Shown here piece after piece: positions 41,980-54,589 of a stretch of 64,000 bases of DNA. Position numbers and translations under genes: made by a program. Each line of letters opens with the position of its first letter. Positions within the stretch are counted from its first letter, which is position 1. Origin of the DNA: Camellia lanceoleosa (lineage: Eukaryota; Streptophyta; Magnoliopsida; Ericales; Theaceae); assembly GCA_025200525.1 (NCBI GenBank), contig CM045761.1:58181438-58245437 (forward strand), read 5' to 3'. The notes below the pieces were generated by a model. That model was given only the letters and a program-made list of their open reading frames with translations, did no database searches and had not been told where the DNA came from.

Positions 41980-44900
41980 TGTAGACGCGCCCGTGGGCTT
42001 CCATCTAACAGTTCGGACTCGATTTGTGTCACGGTTCCAAATCTGAACCAAAGAGTCCAACTCTGGCAAATCGTTTTGAAGAAAAACAGATTTTGAAAAG
42101 TAGTGCCAAACATGGACTGCTTTGCCAGATTACAGAGTCGCCACCTAAATATATATATATATTTTTTTTTTTTTTAAAAAAAAAAGGAAATTTAGGAAAC
42201 CCTGACTCGGTGCCGAAGGCCACATGTCCGTCATCACCAAAGTGGTCTTGGCTCGGGAGCTTGGGTACGATCGGGGAAGGTCAGCTATGAGCACCCCCTT
42301 TCGCCCGTCCAAGATCGGCCTCTCTCGACCGTGATATCCGTTTTTGAAAACATTATGCGTTCTTATTCCAGTTATTAGCCTAGAATTACTATGTTATGCG
42401 CACAGCAAACAAGTATAGACTAGATCGCCTAATTTGGAAATAAACATTGCATATCCGTTTTGTTTCGAAAAACGTGTTAGGTTTTGCTACTCGCAAGTAG
42501 GCTAAAATACGGATTTCAACGAGTTGTTCCAACTCAGGCAATCCAACCTCCACCCACAGGCATTCAAACAGTTTATCATGTAAGCACTTAGCCACATGGC
42601 AAGCATACTGTCATGGTAAACATTCACACGCATGCGATATGCTAAAGCCATAAAAACTTACATCGTACTCCGTGCCAAAATAGTAAACTAGTTAGCAAAC
42701 ATGCATGACCTAGTTCATGTTAAGTGGCTAATGCGACACATACAGGAGTGTAATCTAAACAGGCTCGGCTAACCCTAAACATGGCACATGAGACGCAACA
42801 TCTATCACGTATTCAATTTGGAATTGAAAGTACGATGCGGTTTGCATGATGTGCCGAGCCCAATGTATGTAAACAAATGCATGAATGCACGCATGCATTG
42901 CATAAGGTATGCTAAGATAAGTGTGCCCTAATCTACCATCGTAAGCAGGTAAATAAAAGGGATAGAAGGAAGTGGGGGTTGGAAGACATGCACCCACTCA
43001 CACACACTTATTACATTTTTGCCCTCACTCGGAGAGATCAAAAAATAATACGCATCAATAAATAATTAACTACCTAGCTAATTAAATATTACAAATTAAC
43101 TAAATTAATTAAATAAATTAACTAATCTAATTAAATAAAGAATCGCCTCGGGATGAGGGCCAAGCAAGGCCGGATCTGTGCCTCTGTTTCCTCTGCTCTC
43201 CTCTTTAGAAAATTACCAAAATCCCGAGTGCCTCTCGAGAGCACTGGGAGTACCACCGTCATAGAATCACCGTGAAGGAGGAGGCCACCGACCGAATTCA
43301 CTCATCGGTGCCGATTGATCACGGTCGGCACTAAATAGTGCCGGTCGGCACAAAATTCTGCAGAACACCGCAACTCACAAAGAAGAGAGGAAACAACATG
43401 CAAGGCAATGCAATTCAAGCCATTTATGCACCAAACACACTCCCTATCATGTTATTGACTCAAGGGGGCATGCGCCTCGGTTCGCGGACCACCAATCGCG
43501 ATTTTCATGCATGATGGCCCTAAGAACCAAGAATGCAACTTCACTTTCAAATGCATACAAAACACATAGGCACAAAAGGGTGCCAAACCTCTATCAAACT
43601 CACTTCAAGAGGCTTGGCATGCATGTCAATGTGGTGCAATCCTAAGCATGTTATCTAGGATGCAAGATGGACAAATGTGATGCACTCATGCAAGCATACA
43701 AGTAAGCATTCAAGACAAGCATGCAAACCTATGAAATGGTGGATTTAGACATGAATTAGGCATCTCAAATGGGCCCAAAATCAGTGGCCAAAGTGCCTAG
43801 AAATGGAGACTAAACAAACTCACACACATGCAAGTGTCAAGGTCCAAACCCAAGGCATACAAAAGCAACTCTCATGCACACTTAAGAGGCACAAATATGG
43901 GCTAATAGCATGCATGAAAAGCTCCGAAATTCATGTCAAACATGATGCCAAATCGTGCAATGAAGCATGCTAAACAAAGCATGCAAATGGCCTAGGCTTA
44001 AAGCAAGTCAATAGGGCATTAAACTATACCTATGCAAGGCAATTATGGCATGCACTTAACAATTCAAAATAGATTTTTAGCATGTCAAAATAGGCCTAAA
44101 GGACCACTTAGATGGCATCTAAGAAGCTTGGAATCAAAGGCATGCAACATGACCAAAACATGGAGCATTTAACACAAGCTTAAGAAGTCACAAAGAAGCA
44201 TGCAATGTAAACATTACAAGCACCTCTAGGGGACTGAAATAACATGCTAGGTGGTTCCAAACCATCAAAACAATGCAAACAAAGGCATGCTACACATGCA
44301 CACTCTTAAGGCCAACAAGCCAAATGCAAAGGGGCTATATTAAACATGCCAAGATTGACCAAAACACTTATGGACAGACCTAAAACATGGTAATATGAGC
44401 ACAAAATCTTCACAAACACAAGTCTAAAACATGCTAGAAATGAAGGCATACCACCTAAGCATGTTAAGACATAAAGAGGCATTATAAGGCAACTATACTA
44501 AGCATGCATAGGAGACCAAAACCAACTTGAAAACATGTTATATCATGGCAATATAAGCATGAAAGACAACCAAGGCATGCTCAACACACACTCAAACATG
44601 GTGCTCCTTTGGAAGCCAAAACTTGCCCTTTTCAAGGACACCAAGGAGAGGGGTTGGCCCTCTCCTTCTTGAGACTTCAAGGCATGCTCTTCACCACTGA
44701 AATCTTGAGGGATTTCAGTGGTGAAGAGATCCTATCACCAAAATCTCGGATCTCTCACAAAATAGCACAAAAAGTAACCTTTTCAAGGCCTAAGGGTGGT
44801 CAAACCTACCCAAACCACTAAACACTCTTAATATACAATAAAGAGGGTCAAAAATCAGAACTTTTATGTGCCAAACACTAAGCCCAAAAACTGTTTTAAA

Positions 44901-45683
44901 CCAAGTAAAAACAAGGTACAAGAATGGGGAAAAAGAGAACTAGTGGCTCACCCTTGTAGACCTCTTCACAAAGCTTGGTGTTGTGTCTTCTTTGAGCTCA
45001 AAATCAGCCAAGAATCATCAAAAACCAACCTCTAGAACCTCTGTCCCAAGAGAAAGGTGAAGCACTAGGTGCTAGTGTGCAAAAGTAAGGCACAAAACAC
45101 CTAGTTTAACAAGAGAAGGATAGATATAGGATAGATATATATTTTCTAACCTAAACCAGAGCTTCCTCTCTGTCTAAAATGGCTGAAACCTCTCAAGAAT
45201 TCCAACCCTTGAGCCAAGAGAAGAGCCTTCTCTCTTATAGAACTTGTAAGACTTACAAGCTAAGCAACCAAGGGCTCATCCCTCCATACACGTGTATGGA
45301 GGGGAAGCAAATTGCACACAGCTGTCTGAAAATATCTCAGAAAGCAAGTGCACAGTGCCCGGCCGGCAGAAAATGTCATTTTGACAAAATTTAGTGCCGA
45401 CCGGCACAATAAAGTGCCGGTGGCAACTCTAGCCAGCCGGTGGCCTCTAGCCCCAGCCGGTGGTGTGTGGGGATGCCTCACAAGGCATTCCCTGCCCTTC
45501 CAAGGCAAAACACAAGTGTTTGGTGCAAAACCAAACACAAAACGGTCAAGTTCGGAGGTCCTGAGGCAAGGCGCGCGAGCCGAGAACTCCGGGAACTCCG
45601 AACGAACACACTCATGGATGATCACCGAGTGTTCAAGTGGTGACGTCCGAGTCTTGAGGACGGTCAAAAATGGGGTGTCTACA
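41980..45683 (-). mobile_element. Solo LTR S2 (family 2), inverted inside S1
   Basis: Read on the plus strand it begins TGTAGACGCGCCC (its 3' end) and finishes GGTGTCTACA (its 5' end). Target duplication GCACC is at 41975-41979 and 45684-45688. 3,704 bp. Motifs are present in reverse order: dyads GTGCCGGTCGGCAC (43338-43351) and GTGCCGACCGGCAC (45394-45407), stem-loops (44643-44728), G-box palindrome (45284-45299). Together with S1 it forms a long inverted repeat. Confidence 0.93.
44643..44728 (-). other. Paired conserved stem-loops in S2
   Basis: A perfect 18-bp stem (44687-44704 with 44711-44728) encloses a 6-nt loop TTGAGG (plus strand). A perfect 10-bp stem pairs AAGGAGAGGG (44643-44652) with CCCTCTCCTT (44658-44667). 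Confidence 0.65.
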
Positions 45684-48600
45684 GCACCGAGTCAGGGTTT
45701 CCTAAATTCTCCATTTAAAAAATATTTAGGTGGCGACTCTGTATCTGGCAAAGCAGTCCATGTTTGGCACTACTTTTCAAAAATCTGTTTTTCTTCAAAA
45801 CGATTTGCCAGAGTTGGACTCTTTGGTTCAGATTAAGAACCGCAACAAACAAAAAAGGGGGGAGTCCGAACTGTAGCCGAGGTCCGCCGCGGGCTTGTTA
45901 CAATCACCTATACCTTAGTCATGGTATGAGCCTCTTTTGAGGCCTGTAGTAAATCAAAATGACTCATTACCTAACAGCGAAGCCATACAAATAGGTGGAT
46001 CTGGGCCAACACAAGAAAATGGCATGAGAATGTTTCCAAATCTCACTTTCGAAACCATACCTGGCACAAGAGGGTTCACTAATCCTCTGTTCAAATTCAC
46101 ACCCGGGGGATTGGAAGGGTTTCCTGCGGTTAAGAGAGAAACAACACATGTTCCTCCTATTGCAGCACCTTTTGCAGGTCCTTTCGCAGGACAGGCTCAG
46201 AGAGGTTAGCCATACCCTCAACAGCAGCTAGTACTACAGGGACAACCAGTCCCAAATATACCTCCCTATGGACTAAGAGGACATCAAGTACATGGGATTC
46301 CACCAAACCCTGCGTTTGTTCCTCTAGTAGTAGTCCAACAAGCACAGAATATGGTTCCTTTGGACCAAATTGCTGATATTGTTAGAGAAATATGTGGACC
46401 TATGGCTTGGGGGTTTTAGACTCCTGTATATAGAAAGCCATACCCCAAATAGGTAGATAGGGTGTATGAATACCCAAGGGGGTTTAGAATACTAGACTTT
46501 GCTCTCTTTTATGGAAATGGAAATCAGTTAACAGTAGAACACATGGCCAGGTTTGCAAGCCAATGTAGTGAATTTACGAATAATGATTATATGAAGTTAA
46601 GACTCTTTCCAAATTCTTTAACCGTGGCAGCCTTTCTATGGTATATTAACCTTAGACCTGGCTCTATCCATTGGCAGCAAATGGAGGAGGCATTTCATGC
46701 CCAATTCTTCGAAACAGAGCCAGAAGTTTCCATGGCAAATTTGGTAAGATTGAGCCAAAGGCCTAATAAGAAGGCTGCTCAATTTATTGCCAGATTCAAA
46801 AGGGCACGAAATAAATGTAGGGTCATCCTATCAGAGCCTGAATTTGTGAGATTGGCTCAAAATGGTTTAGAGTTTAGGCTTCAAAAGAAGTTTGACTCAA
46901 CCGAATTTTGAGACTTACTGGAATTAACCTATAAGGTGTCTAGGTATGAATCTCTACTTGAGGAAGAACAAGATAGAAGTAATGCATCATACAAGACTTA
47001 TTATAGGGACCCTAATTATGAAATTGATGTAGCAGAGATCGTAGGGAGTGAGCCTATGACCTGTGAGGCATTAATTCATAAAGACACTACAATAGACCAG
47101 CAATTAAAAAGAAAGACCTTCATAGGAAGTATTCTTTTGACTTAACAAAAGCAGATGACATTTTTGATCATTTGCTTGTAGCAAATTTCCTAAAATTACC
47201 AAAGGGAGTTAAGATCCCTACCCTAAAAGAACTTAAAGGGAAGATGTACTGTAAATGGCACAATTCTTGGTCTCATTCAACTAAAAACTATATTATTTTT
47301 TGAGACAGGATTCAAGAGTAGATTCAAAAATGAAGTTTAAAGTTCCTTGCCAAAGCAGAAAAAGCTATGGAGATTAACACTAATCCATTCCTAGCGATTG
47401 GGGAAGTTACAACCAATGTTGGTGTGCAAGACTTCCAAAACCTGTCATTGAAGGAAATGAAGAAGGTTAATGTGCAGATGCATGTTGCCAGCGAGACTGC
47501 TTTCAAGAAAGATACCAGAAGTTCACTAGCAAATGGACAGAGCTTTGCGGACCAAAAGGGGGACTCTAGTGAGGAGGCACTGATGATGACTCTCTAGAAG
47601 CAGCTGTCATGATGCAGGTTAAGCTACAAATGGTTGAAAGGGCTCCCAATTGATGGGAAACAGTATTACAAGGATGTGCAAAGAAGCCCTAAACCAACCA
47701 GTACCTACAACAAGAGGCTATACCCAACTGGTCCCAGACAACAGCCATTCTTGGCTGAACCATCAGCTACTAGAGTGCATTCCAAGAGTAAGAGACCTTT
47801 GCATGAGTTCAGGCCATCTAGTTATTTCAAGATAGAAGGCAATTATCTTCAAAGAATGCCTGAATTAGGCCAAAGTCAAGGAATCAGAGCCAAGTAATTG
47901 GCCTCCAAAGTCAACTTCAAGTGAGATACAAGGCAATTACCCTGAAAGAAGGCTTGAATTAGGCTAAAGACTGGGTGCCAAAGTTAGTGAATGGCCTCAA
48001 AAGTTAGCTTCGAAGGTGGTTTCAAAGACTGGAAAAGCGACCTCAGCAACTGAACCAATGAGCTCATGGGTGCTTGGGGTGCCAGATTGGTTTGTCATGC
48101 AGAACACGCCTAAGGAAATCCCTGCACAGAGAAGTGTCTTTGGAGATCAGGGTAGAATGATTAAACCTTCCTTGGTGACTCCAAATAATTGGGTGTTGCT
48201 CAAGCACCCAAAAACAAAGGAACCAGATATGGTTCTTGTAATCTCCAAGTCCTAAAGGAAAAAGATCTAGCAGAAGTATACTCAGTACCAGAAGGATCTA
48301 AAGGAAAGTGGAGATAGTTCTTCATTGGCCCAGTCAAAAGGCCATATAGAGAAAAGTCCAAAATTGGCTCCTCAGAACAACAAAAGTGTCAGCAGAGAGT
48401 AGTTGGCTAAAGTTCACACTGAACTAACAGCCAAGTGTAGACACCCCATTTTTGACCGTCCTCAAGACTTGGACGTCACCGTTTGAACACCCGGTGATCA
48501 TCCATGTTTGTGTTCGTTTGGAGTTCCCGGAGTTCTCGGCTACGCGCCTTGCCTCAGGATCTCCGAACCCGACTGTTTGTGTCTGGTTTTACACCAAACA

Positions 48601-48839
48601 CTTGTGTTTTGCCTTAGAAAGGCAGAGGATGCCTTGTGAGACATCCCCTTGCACCACCGGCAGTGGCTAGAGGCCACCGGCTGGTTTTGTGTTGCCACCG
48701 GCAATGTATATTGCCGGTCGGCACTATTTGTTGCCGGTCGGCACTCTTTTTGGCAAAATGACATTTTGCCCAAATGACTCTTGTTCATTTGCTTTTGAGA
48801 TATTTTAAGGCAAATTGTTGTCTTGCATCTTCTTTCCCT

Positions 48840-48855
48840 CCATACACGTGTATGG
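48840..48855 (+). promoter_or_regulatory. G-box palindrome, S3 LTR
   Basis: CCATACACGTGTATGG; the symmetry extends to 24 bp (CCCTCC and GGAGGG arms), as in S1 and S2. The TATA-like CCTATAAGAG follows at about 48896. Confidence 0.6.
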
Positions 48856-49416
48856 AGGGATGAGCTTCTTGGTGGCTTAACTTGTAAGTTTGGTTGCCTA
48901 TAAGAGAACCCTTCCTCCTCTTGGCTCAAGGGTTGGAGAGTTAGACATTTTAGAGAGGAAAGACCTCAGAGAAGCTCTGGTTTTAGGGTTTGAGTTCTAT
49001 ATCTATCCTATCTCTCTTTTGCTCTCTTGTTTGTACACTAGGTGCTTTAGTCCACATTATTGCACACAAGCACCTAGTGTTTCACCTTCCCTTGGCTACT
49101 GAGGTTCCAAGAGGTTGTTCTTGGTGTTCTTGACTGGATTTGAGCCCAAGGAAGCAACAACATCAACACTTGTGAAGAAGGTCAACAAGGGTGAGAAACT
49201 TGCTTTATTTACCCCATTCTTGCACTCCATTTTTACCTATCTTTGAATTGTTTTTGTACTTGGTGTTTAATACAAAAAAGTTCTGTTTTTTAGTCATCTT
49301 GATAGTTTATTAAGGGTGCTTTGTGCTTTGGGGAAGTTTGGCCCCTCTTAGGCCTTAAAAGGCCTCATTTTTGTGCTATTTTGTTGAGCTCCGGGATTTT
49401 GGTGTTTGGGTCTCTT

Positions 49417-49497
49417 CACCACTGAAATCTTGAGGGATTTCAGTGGTGTAGATGATGCCTTGAAGTCCCAAGAAGGAGAGGGCCACCCCCTCTCCTT
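49417..49497 (+). other. Paired conserved stem-loops in S3
   Basis: CACCACTGAAATC (49417-49429) pairs with GATTTCAGTGGTG (49436-49448). AAGGAGAGGG (49473-49482) pairs with CCCTCTCCTT (49488-49497). Both are perfect. Confidence 0.65.
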
Positions 49498-52400
49498 GTT
49501 GTCCTTGAAATGGACAAGTTTTGGCCTCTGGAGGAAGCCTTTGTTGGTGTGTGTGTTGAGCATGCTTAGGCTGCACTTCATGTTTATTATGCCATGATAT
49601 AACATTGCTAAGAGTTGGTTTTGGTCCCTTATGCATGCTTAGCATAGTTGCCATGTAATGCCTTGTATTGCCTTAACATGCCTTAGGTTGTTAGCCCTAA
49701 TTTGAGCATGCTTTAGGCTTAGATTCATGAAGATTTTGTGCCTATCTTGACATGTTTTAGGTCTGTCCATAAGTGTTTGGGTTGATCTTAGCCTGCATTG
49801 CATAGCCTCTTTGCATGTTAGGCTTGTTGGCCTTAAGTGCATAAATGTGTAGCATGCCTTGTTTGCATTATTTTCAATGGTTTGGAACCATTTAGTATGC
49901 AATTTCAGTCCCTTAGACATGCTTGTTTGATTGCCTTGCATGCCTCTTTGAAGCTTTGAATGCATATGTTGTATGCCTCATGCCTTGACCTTTGTGTATG
50001 CTCTAGAGCCACTTAGATGCCATCTAGGAGGTCCCATTTGTATGGCCTAAGGCTGCCTTAGACCTGTTTTAAGCCTTCTTGGCCTTGTGAGGCTTGGTTG
50101 GCTTAGCCATGGTTTAGGTCTCCTTTGGCTTGCCTTGGATGCTTGGGCCATTTGTCGCATGCTTAGTCTATTTTGTTGCTTGGTTTGGCACCATGTTTTG
50201 CATAATTTTTAGAGCTTTCTATGCATGCTAATTGTCCATGTTTAGCTTCCTTTAAGTGTGCTTAAAGCTTGCTCACTTGATGCTTAAGTTGGCACCTTAA
50301 CATGTGCATGTGTGCATGCGTGATTAGCCTTCATTTTTAGGCACTTTGGCCACTGATTTTAGGCCTATTTAGAGTTGCCTAAGTCATGTTTAAGACCATC
50401 ATTCGCTTGCTTGTATGCTTACCTCATGTTTGCTTGTGTGCTTTGCATAAGTACATTGCATTGTTCATATTGCATGATAGCTAACATGACTAGGTTGCAT
50501 TGCATCAACATGCATTCCTTGTCCCTTGATTTGGTGATAGGGATTGGGATTTTGGTTTGTTTGGTTTGCATGCATTTGAGATTGAAAGTGCACATTTGAT
50601 CCTTTGGGCCATCATGCATGGGAATGCGTGATTGGTGGCCCGAGAATCGAGGCACATCTTCTTTTGAGTCACAAACATGATAAGGAGTGTGTTTGGTGCA
50701 TAAATGGCTTGAATTGTATTGCCATGCAAGATTTTGCCCTCTGCTGCTGTGAGTTGCAGGTTCTGCAGACATTCAGTGCCGATTGGCAACATTTAGTGCC
50801 GGCCGGCATTAAATTATCAGCCGATGAGTTTATTTTGTGCCGGTGGCCACATACCTCCGCCGGTGGTGTTTCCTCACCGGTGGTATCCCCTGCCTTGAGA
50901 AGTAGTTCGAGACTTTGACAGGTTTAGAAAGGCGAAGCAGGAAAACAGAGCAAGCTAGGCATGGCAAAGGCAATTCCGAGGAATCTGAGCCAGTGCATTG
51001 AGCCCTCCCCCCGAGGTGGTTTACTGTTTTTTTCCTTAAATTAATTAATTTGTTAATTTAATTAATTTGTAATATTTAATTAGCTTGCGTAGTTAATTAT
51101 CTATATTATTCTTTCGGTCCCTCCGAGCAAGGGCATATCTGTAATAAGTGTGGGTGAGTGGTGTGTATGTCTTCCAACCCCCATCTCTTTCTCCCTTTTA
51201 TTTACCTGCTTATGATGGTAGATTAGGACACGTTTATTTTGGCATACCTTATGCAATGCATGCGTGCATCCATGCATTTGTTGACATGCACCGGGCTCGG
51301 TACATCATACAAACCACATTGAATCTTCAATTTTCAACTTGAATACATGCACCGAATGATTGCATTTCACATGCCATTTTAGGGCTAGCCGAGCCTATCC
51401 TAATCACATTCTGTATGCGATGCATTAGTCACTTAACATGAACTAGGACACGCATGTTTGCTAACTAGTTTATTGTTTTGGCACGGAGTACGATGTAAGT
51501 ATTTACGCTTTAGCATCTCGCATTCGTGTGGATGTTAACATAACAGTATGCTTACCATGCGGCTAAGTGCTTATATGAGATAAACTGTTTGAATGCCTGT
51601 GGGTGGAGGTTGGATTGCTTGAGTTGGGATAACTCGTTGAAATCCGTGTTTTAGCCTACTTGCGAGTAGCAAATTCCAAAGCATTTTCAAAACGAACGGA
51701 TATGCAATGTTTGTTTCCAAATTAGGCAATCTAGTCTATACTTGTTTGTGTCAGATAACATAGTAATTCTAGGCTAATAACCTAACAAAAGCATGTAATG
51801 TTTTCAAAATCGGATATCACGGTTAGTAGAGGCGGTCTTCGGACCAAGAAGGGGTGCTCATAGTGACCTTCCGATTGTACCCAAGCTCCGAGCCAAGACT
51901 ACTTTGGTGATGACGACATGTATTCTCCGACCGAGTCAAGGTTTCTTAAATTTCCCAAAAATAAAATATTTAGGTGGCGACTCTGTATCTGGCAAAGCAG
52001 TCCATGTTTGGCACTACTTTTCAAAATTTGTTTTTCTCAAAACGATTTGCCAGAGTTGGACTCTTTGGTTCAGATTTAGAACCACAAAAAAAAAGGGAGT
52101 CCGAATCAGAGCGAGCGTCAGTATTACACCAAGGAAAGGTCCAAATTTTAAGGTGTCTTGAAAAAGCCTTGATGGAAAGCGACAGTGAGACAAAGGGAGA
52201 AAGTGAACTAGGCCAAAAGAAAGAATTGGCTGAATATGAGATGTTTGAAACCTTCATGGCTGAACAGGTCTTTTTGGTCGAAAACCCAACAGGAGTAGAC
52301 CATAAACGAGTTGATTCGGAGGAAGTCACCAGTGTTGAGATACCAGAGTGCAGCATGGAAGATGCTTCTGAAGTAGCTGAACAAGTTAATCTGGACAAGA

Positions 52401-52679
52401 ATCAAGTGCAGCCAACAGTTCAGTTTGGCTCATTTCCTCCAGTGTCAGCAAACATGGTATATATATTGCCATAGGAGTTGCAAGTTGAAAATGGAGATCA
52501 AGAACGTCAGGAAGATGACACTATTCCAGTTTCCAGTGAAGATTCGTAGGTTAGCATGGTTCAAGATGAGTCTCAGGTAGCCACACCAATGGAAACTGAA
52601 GATGAAAGTGAGGAAGTGAGTATTAATCTCTCATATCCCTTCGAGTATCCTACGACATCTATGACACAACATGTTAAGC

Positions 52680-52850
52680 CCTTATATATCAAGGCTTTTT
52701 TTGATGGGATACAATTGAACAAGGTGTTAGTAGATAATGGGGCAGCGGTGAACCTACTTCCGAAGTCCTCTTTGAAACCCACACAACCATTGCTAGCTTT
52801 GCTGGGGATAAGTAGATGGCCCAAGGCATTTTGCCCATCAACTTGAGTGT
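52680..52850 (+). pseudogene. pro: Element C aspartic protease region
   Basis: VLVDNGAAVNLLPKSSL has the context of the retropepsin active site but reads Asp-Asn-Gly (52733-52741) instead of the usual Asp-Thr/Ser-Gly. The frame is lost after about 52845. Downstream sequence to about 52990 still resembles the end of the domain in another frame. Confidence 0.7.
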
Positions 52851-53599
52851 GGGAACCATAGATTGCATGACAACATTCTTTGTTATAGATAGTAATGCTA
52901 AGTAAAATGCTTTGCTTGGCTGAGATTGGATCCACACCAACAAATGTGTGCCTTCCTCTCTACATCAAAAAATAATAATGGCTTATGCAATGGAGAGACA
53001 TAAGTGATCAATGCAGACCCTCAACCCTTTATCGCTTGTGCTGACTTTGCAGAGACCAAGTTATATCTTGAAGGAGTGACACCACTTAGTATATTAAGGA
53101 AACTGATGAAATAGCTAACGTGACGATCGATGAGAAGTAGCACACTTGAAGCACTTGGTGCGAGAGAGTCTTGATGAAGAGTTCATCGTCAAGAATGGCA
53201 ATGATGCTGGTTGTAAGCAAGAAGATGAGACCAAGCAAATGACACTTGGCTTTAATCAAGTTTTTAGCATTGGACATAAAGTCAATAGTCCAGAAGGTTC
53301 AGAAACAAGAAAGAGAAGTCATGTTGGTTGGCTGTAATCAGGAACAACAAAAGGCTAGGTTTTTGGCCCTTGATAAGTACTGTGCATTGGACATTGAAAC
53401 AAAAGTCCAGGAAATACAGGAGGAGGAAACCTTATGGACAGATTTTGTCTATGAGAAAGAGGGCAAAGATGTTGAACCAAAGAAGTTGGGAGCGGAACAA
53501 AGCAAAGAAATTGCTTCGAAGGCAGAGGGAGTTAAGAGAGAAGCATTAGTAAGTGCTCAAGTACAAGACCCTTTGGAAGAAGTCAATTTAGGGGAAGGT

Positions 53600-54490
53600 T
53601 CTGCAGAGCAGCCCACTTATATCAGTGCTTGGTTAAGTTCTATTGATAGGGACCAGTTATTGGTAGTCCTAAGGAAATATAAGGACTATTTTGCGTGGTT
53701 TTATAATGAACTATCAGGATTGGATAGGTCATTAATGGAATATAGGCTCCCTATAAAGCCTAACTTTAAACCACACAAGCATAAACCAAGACGGATGAGC
53801 CCTGAAGTGGTTCAGAAAGTGAAGGAGGAAATTCTCAGGCTTTTTAAAGCAGGCTTCATTAAAACAGCCAGGTATGTAGAATGGATGTCTAATAATGTGC
53901 CTGTAGTTAAAAAGAATAGCAAGATGAGGGTATGCATTGACTTTAGAAATCTGAATTTGGCAACTCCAAAAGCTAAGTACCCCATGCCCATAGTAGACCT
54001 ATTAGAGGACAGTTCAACAGGGCACATGATTTTGTCTATGATGGATGGGCATTCTGGTTATAACCAGATTTGCATTGCATAGGAGGATGTCCATAAGACA
54101 GCATTTAGATGTCCTAGGAATATTGGCACCTTCGAATGGGTGAAAATGCCATTTGGTTTAAAGAATACTGGGGCAACATATCAGAGAGCAATGAATACCA
54201 TCTTCTATAATCTCATTGGAGGATACCTGGAGTGTTACATTGATGATATGGTTGTGAAGTCCCAATCTATAGAGGAGCATCTGGCTCATTTAACAATAGC
54301 TTTCAAGAGAATGAGAAAGTTCAAGTTGAAACTTAATCCTCTCAAATATGCTTTTGGTGTATTAGCTGGAAACTTCTTGGGGTATGTAGTGCACAAGAAG
54401 GGAATACAGATTAATCAGAATGAAGCCAAAGCCATCATTGAAGCCAAGCCTCCATCAAGTAAGAAAAAGTTGCAAAGGTTTATTGGCTAG
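53600..54490 (+). pseudogene. pol (RT): Element C reverse transcriptase region
   Basis: The motifs are KDYFAWFYNELSGL, RVCIDFRNLN, MILSMMDGHSGYNQ, MPFGLKNTGATYQRAM, the catalytic YIDDMVVKS (starting 54236) and FLGYVVHKKGI. The sequence is clearly different from E2 RT (YVDDMIVKS), so this is a separate family. One TAG (54080) lies between the palm motifs. Confidence 0.92.
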
Positions 54491-54589
54491 GTTAATTTTC
54501 TTCGAAGATTTATTTCTAACATTGCAGGGAAAACTAAAGTATTTTCTTCTTTGTTAAAGCTAAGGAATAAAGAAGAATTTGTGTGGACA

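Larger units (their letters stand above)
38450..45902 (+). mobile_element. Solo LTR S1 (family 2), split by S2
   Basis: It starts TGTAGACACCC at 38450 and ends GGGCTTGTTACA at 45902, with target duplication ATCAC at 38445-38449 and 45903-45907. With S2 and its duplication removed it is 3,744 bp. It has dyads (TGCCGGTCGGCA 38746-38757), the G-box palindrome (38853-38868), stem-loops (39427-39464 and 39486-39510), and a U5 motif cluster (about 40795-40905). There is no PBS or gag of its own, so it is a solo LTR. It sits inside gag of element C. Confidence 0.93.
38059..48430 (+). pseudogene. gag: Element C gag, split by solo LTR S1
   Basis: It starts MARRRRQGEN at 38059 and runs to 38449, where S1 intervenes. 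It resumes at 45908 in the same frame and is a Pro/Gln-rich linker to about 46440. The capsid-like core follows at 46462-46910 (YPRGFRILDFALFYGNG, STVEHMARFASQ-like, LWYINLRPGSIHWQQMEEAFHAQF). A further part with FDLTKADDIFDHLLVANF-like sequence and CKWHNSWSHST lies around 47130-47290, the metal-binding type block of Tat Gags. Stops and at least one frameshift (before 47367) are present. The C-terminal spacer up to 48430 is low in motifs. Segments are discontinuous. Confidence 0.75.
48436..52128 (+). mobile_element. Solo LTR S3 (family 2)
   Basis: It starts TGTAGACACCCC and ends TCAGTATTACA, with target duplication CCAAG at 48431-48435 and 52129-52133. 3,693 bp. Dyads TTGCCGGTCGGCAC lie at 48711-48724 and 48731-48744, a U5 motif cluster at about 50776-50885, the G-box palindrome at 48840-48855, and stem-loops at 49417-49497. 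It lies between gag and the protease of element C. Confidence 0.93.

Noticed and set aside
45348..45836. Plus-strand ORF of 162 codons
   Set aside because: It crosses the S2/S1 junction and the GCACC duplication, so it is a chance fusion of LTR sequences.
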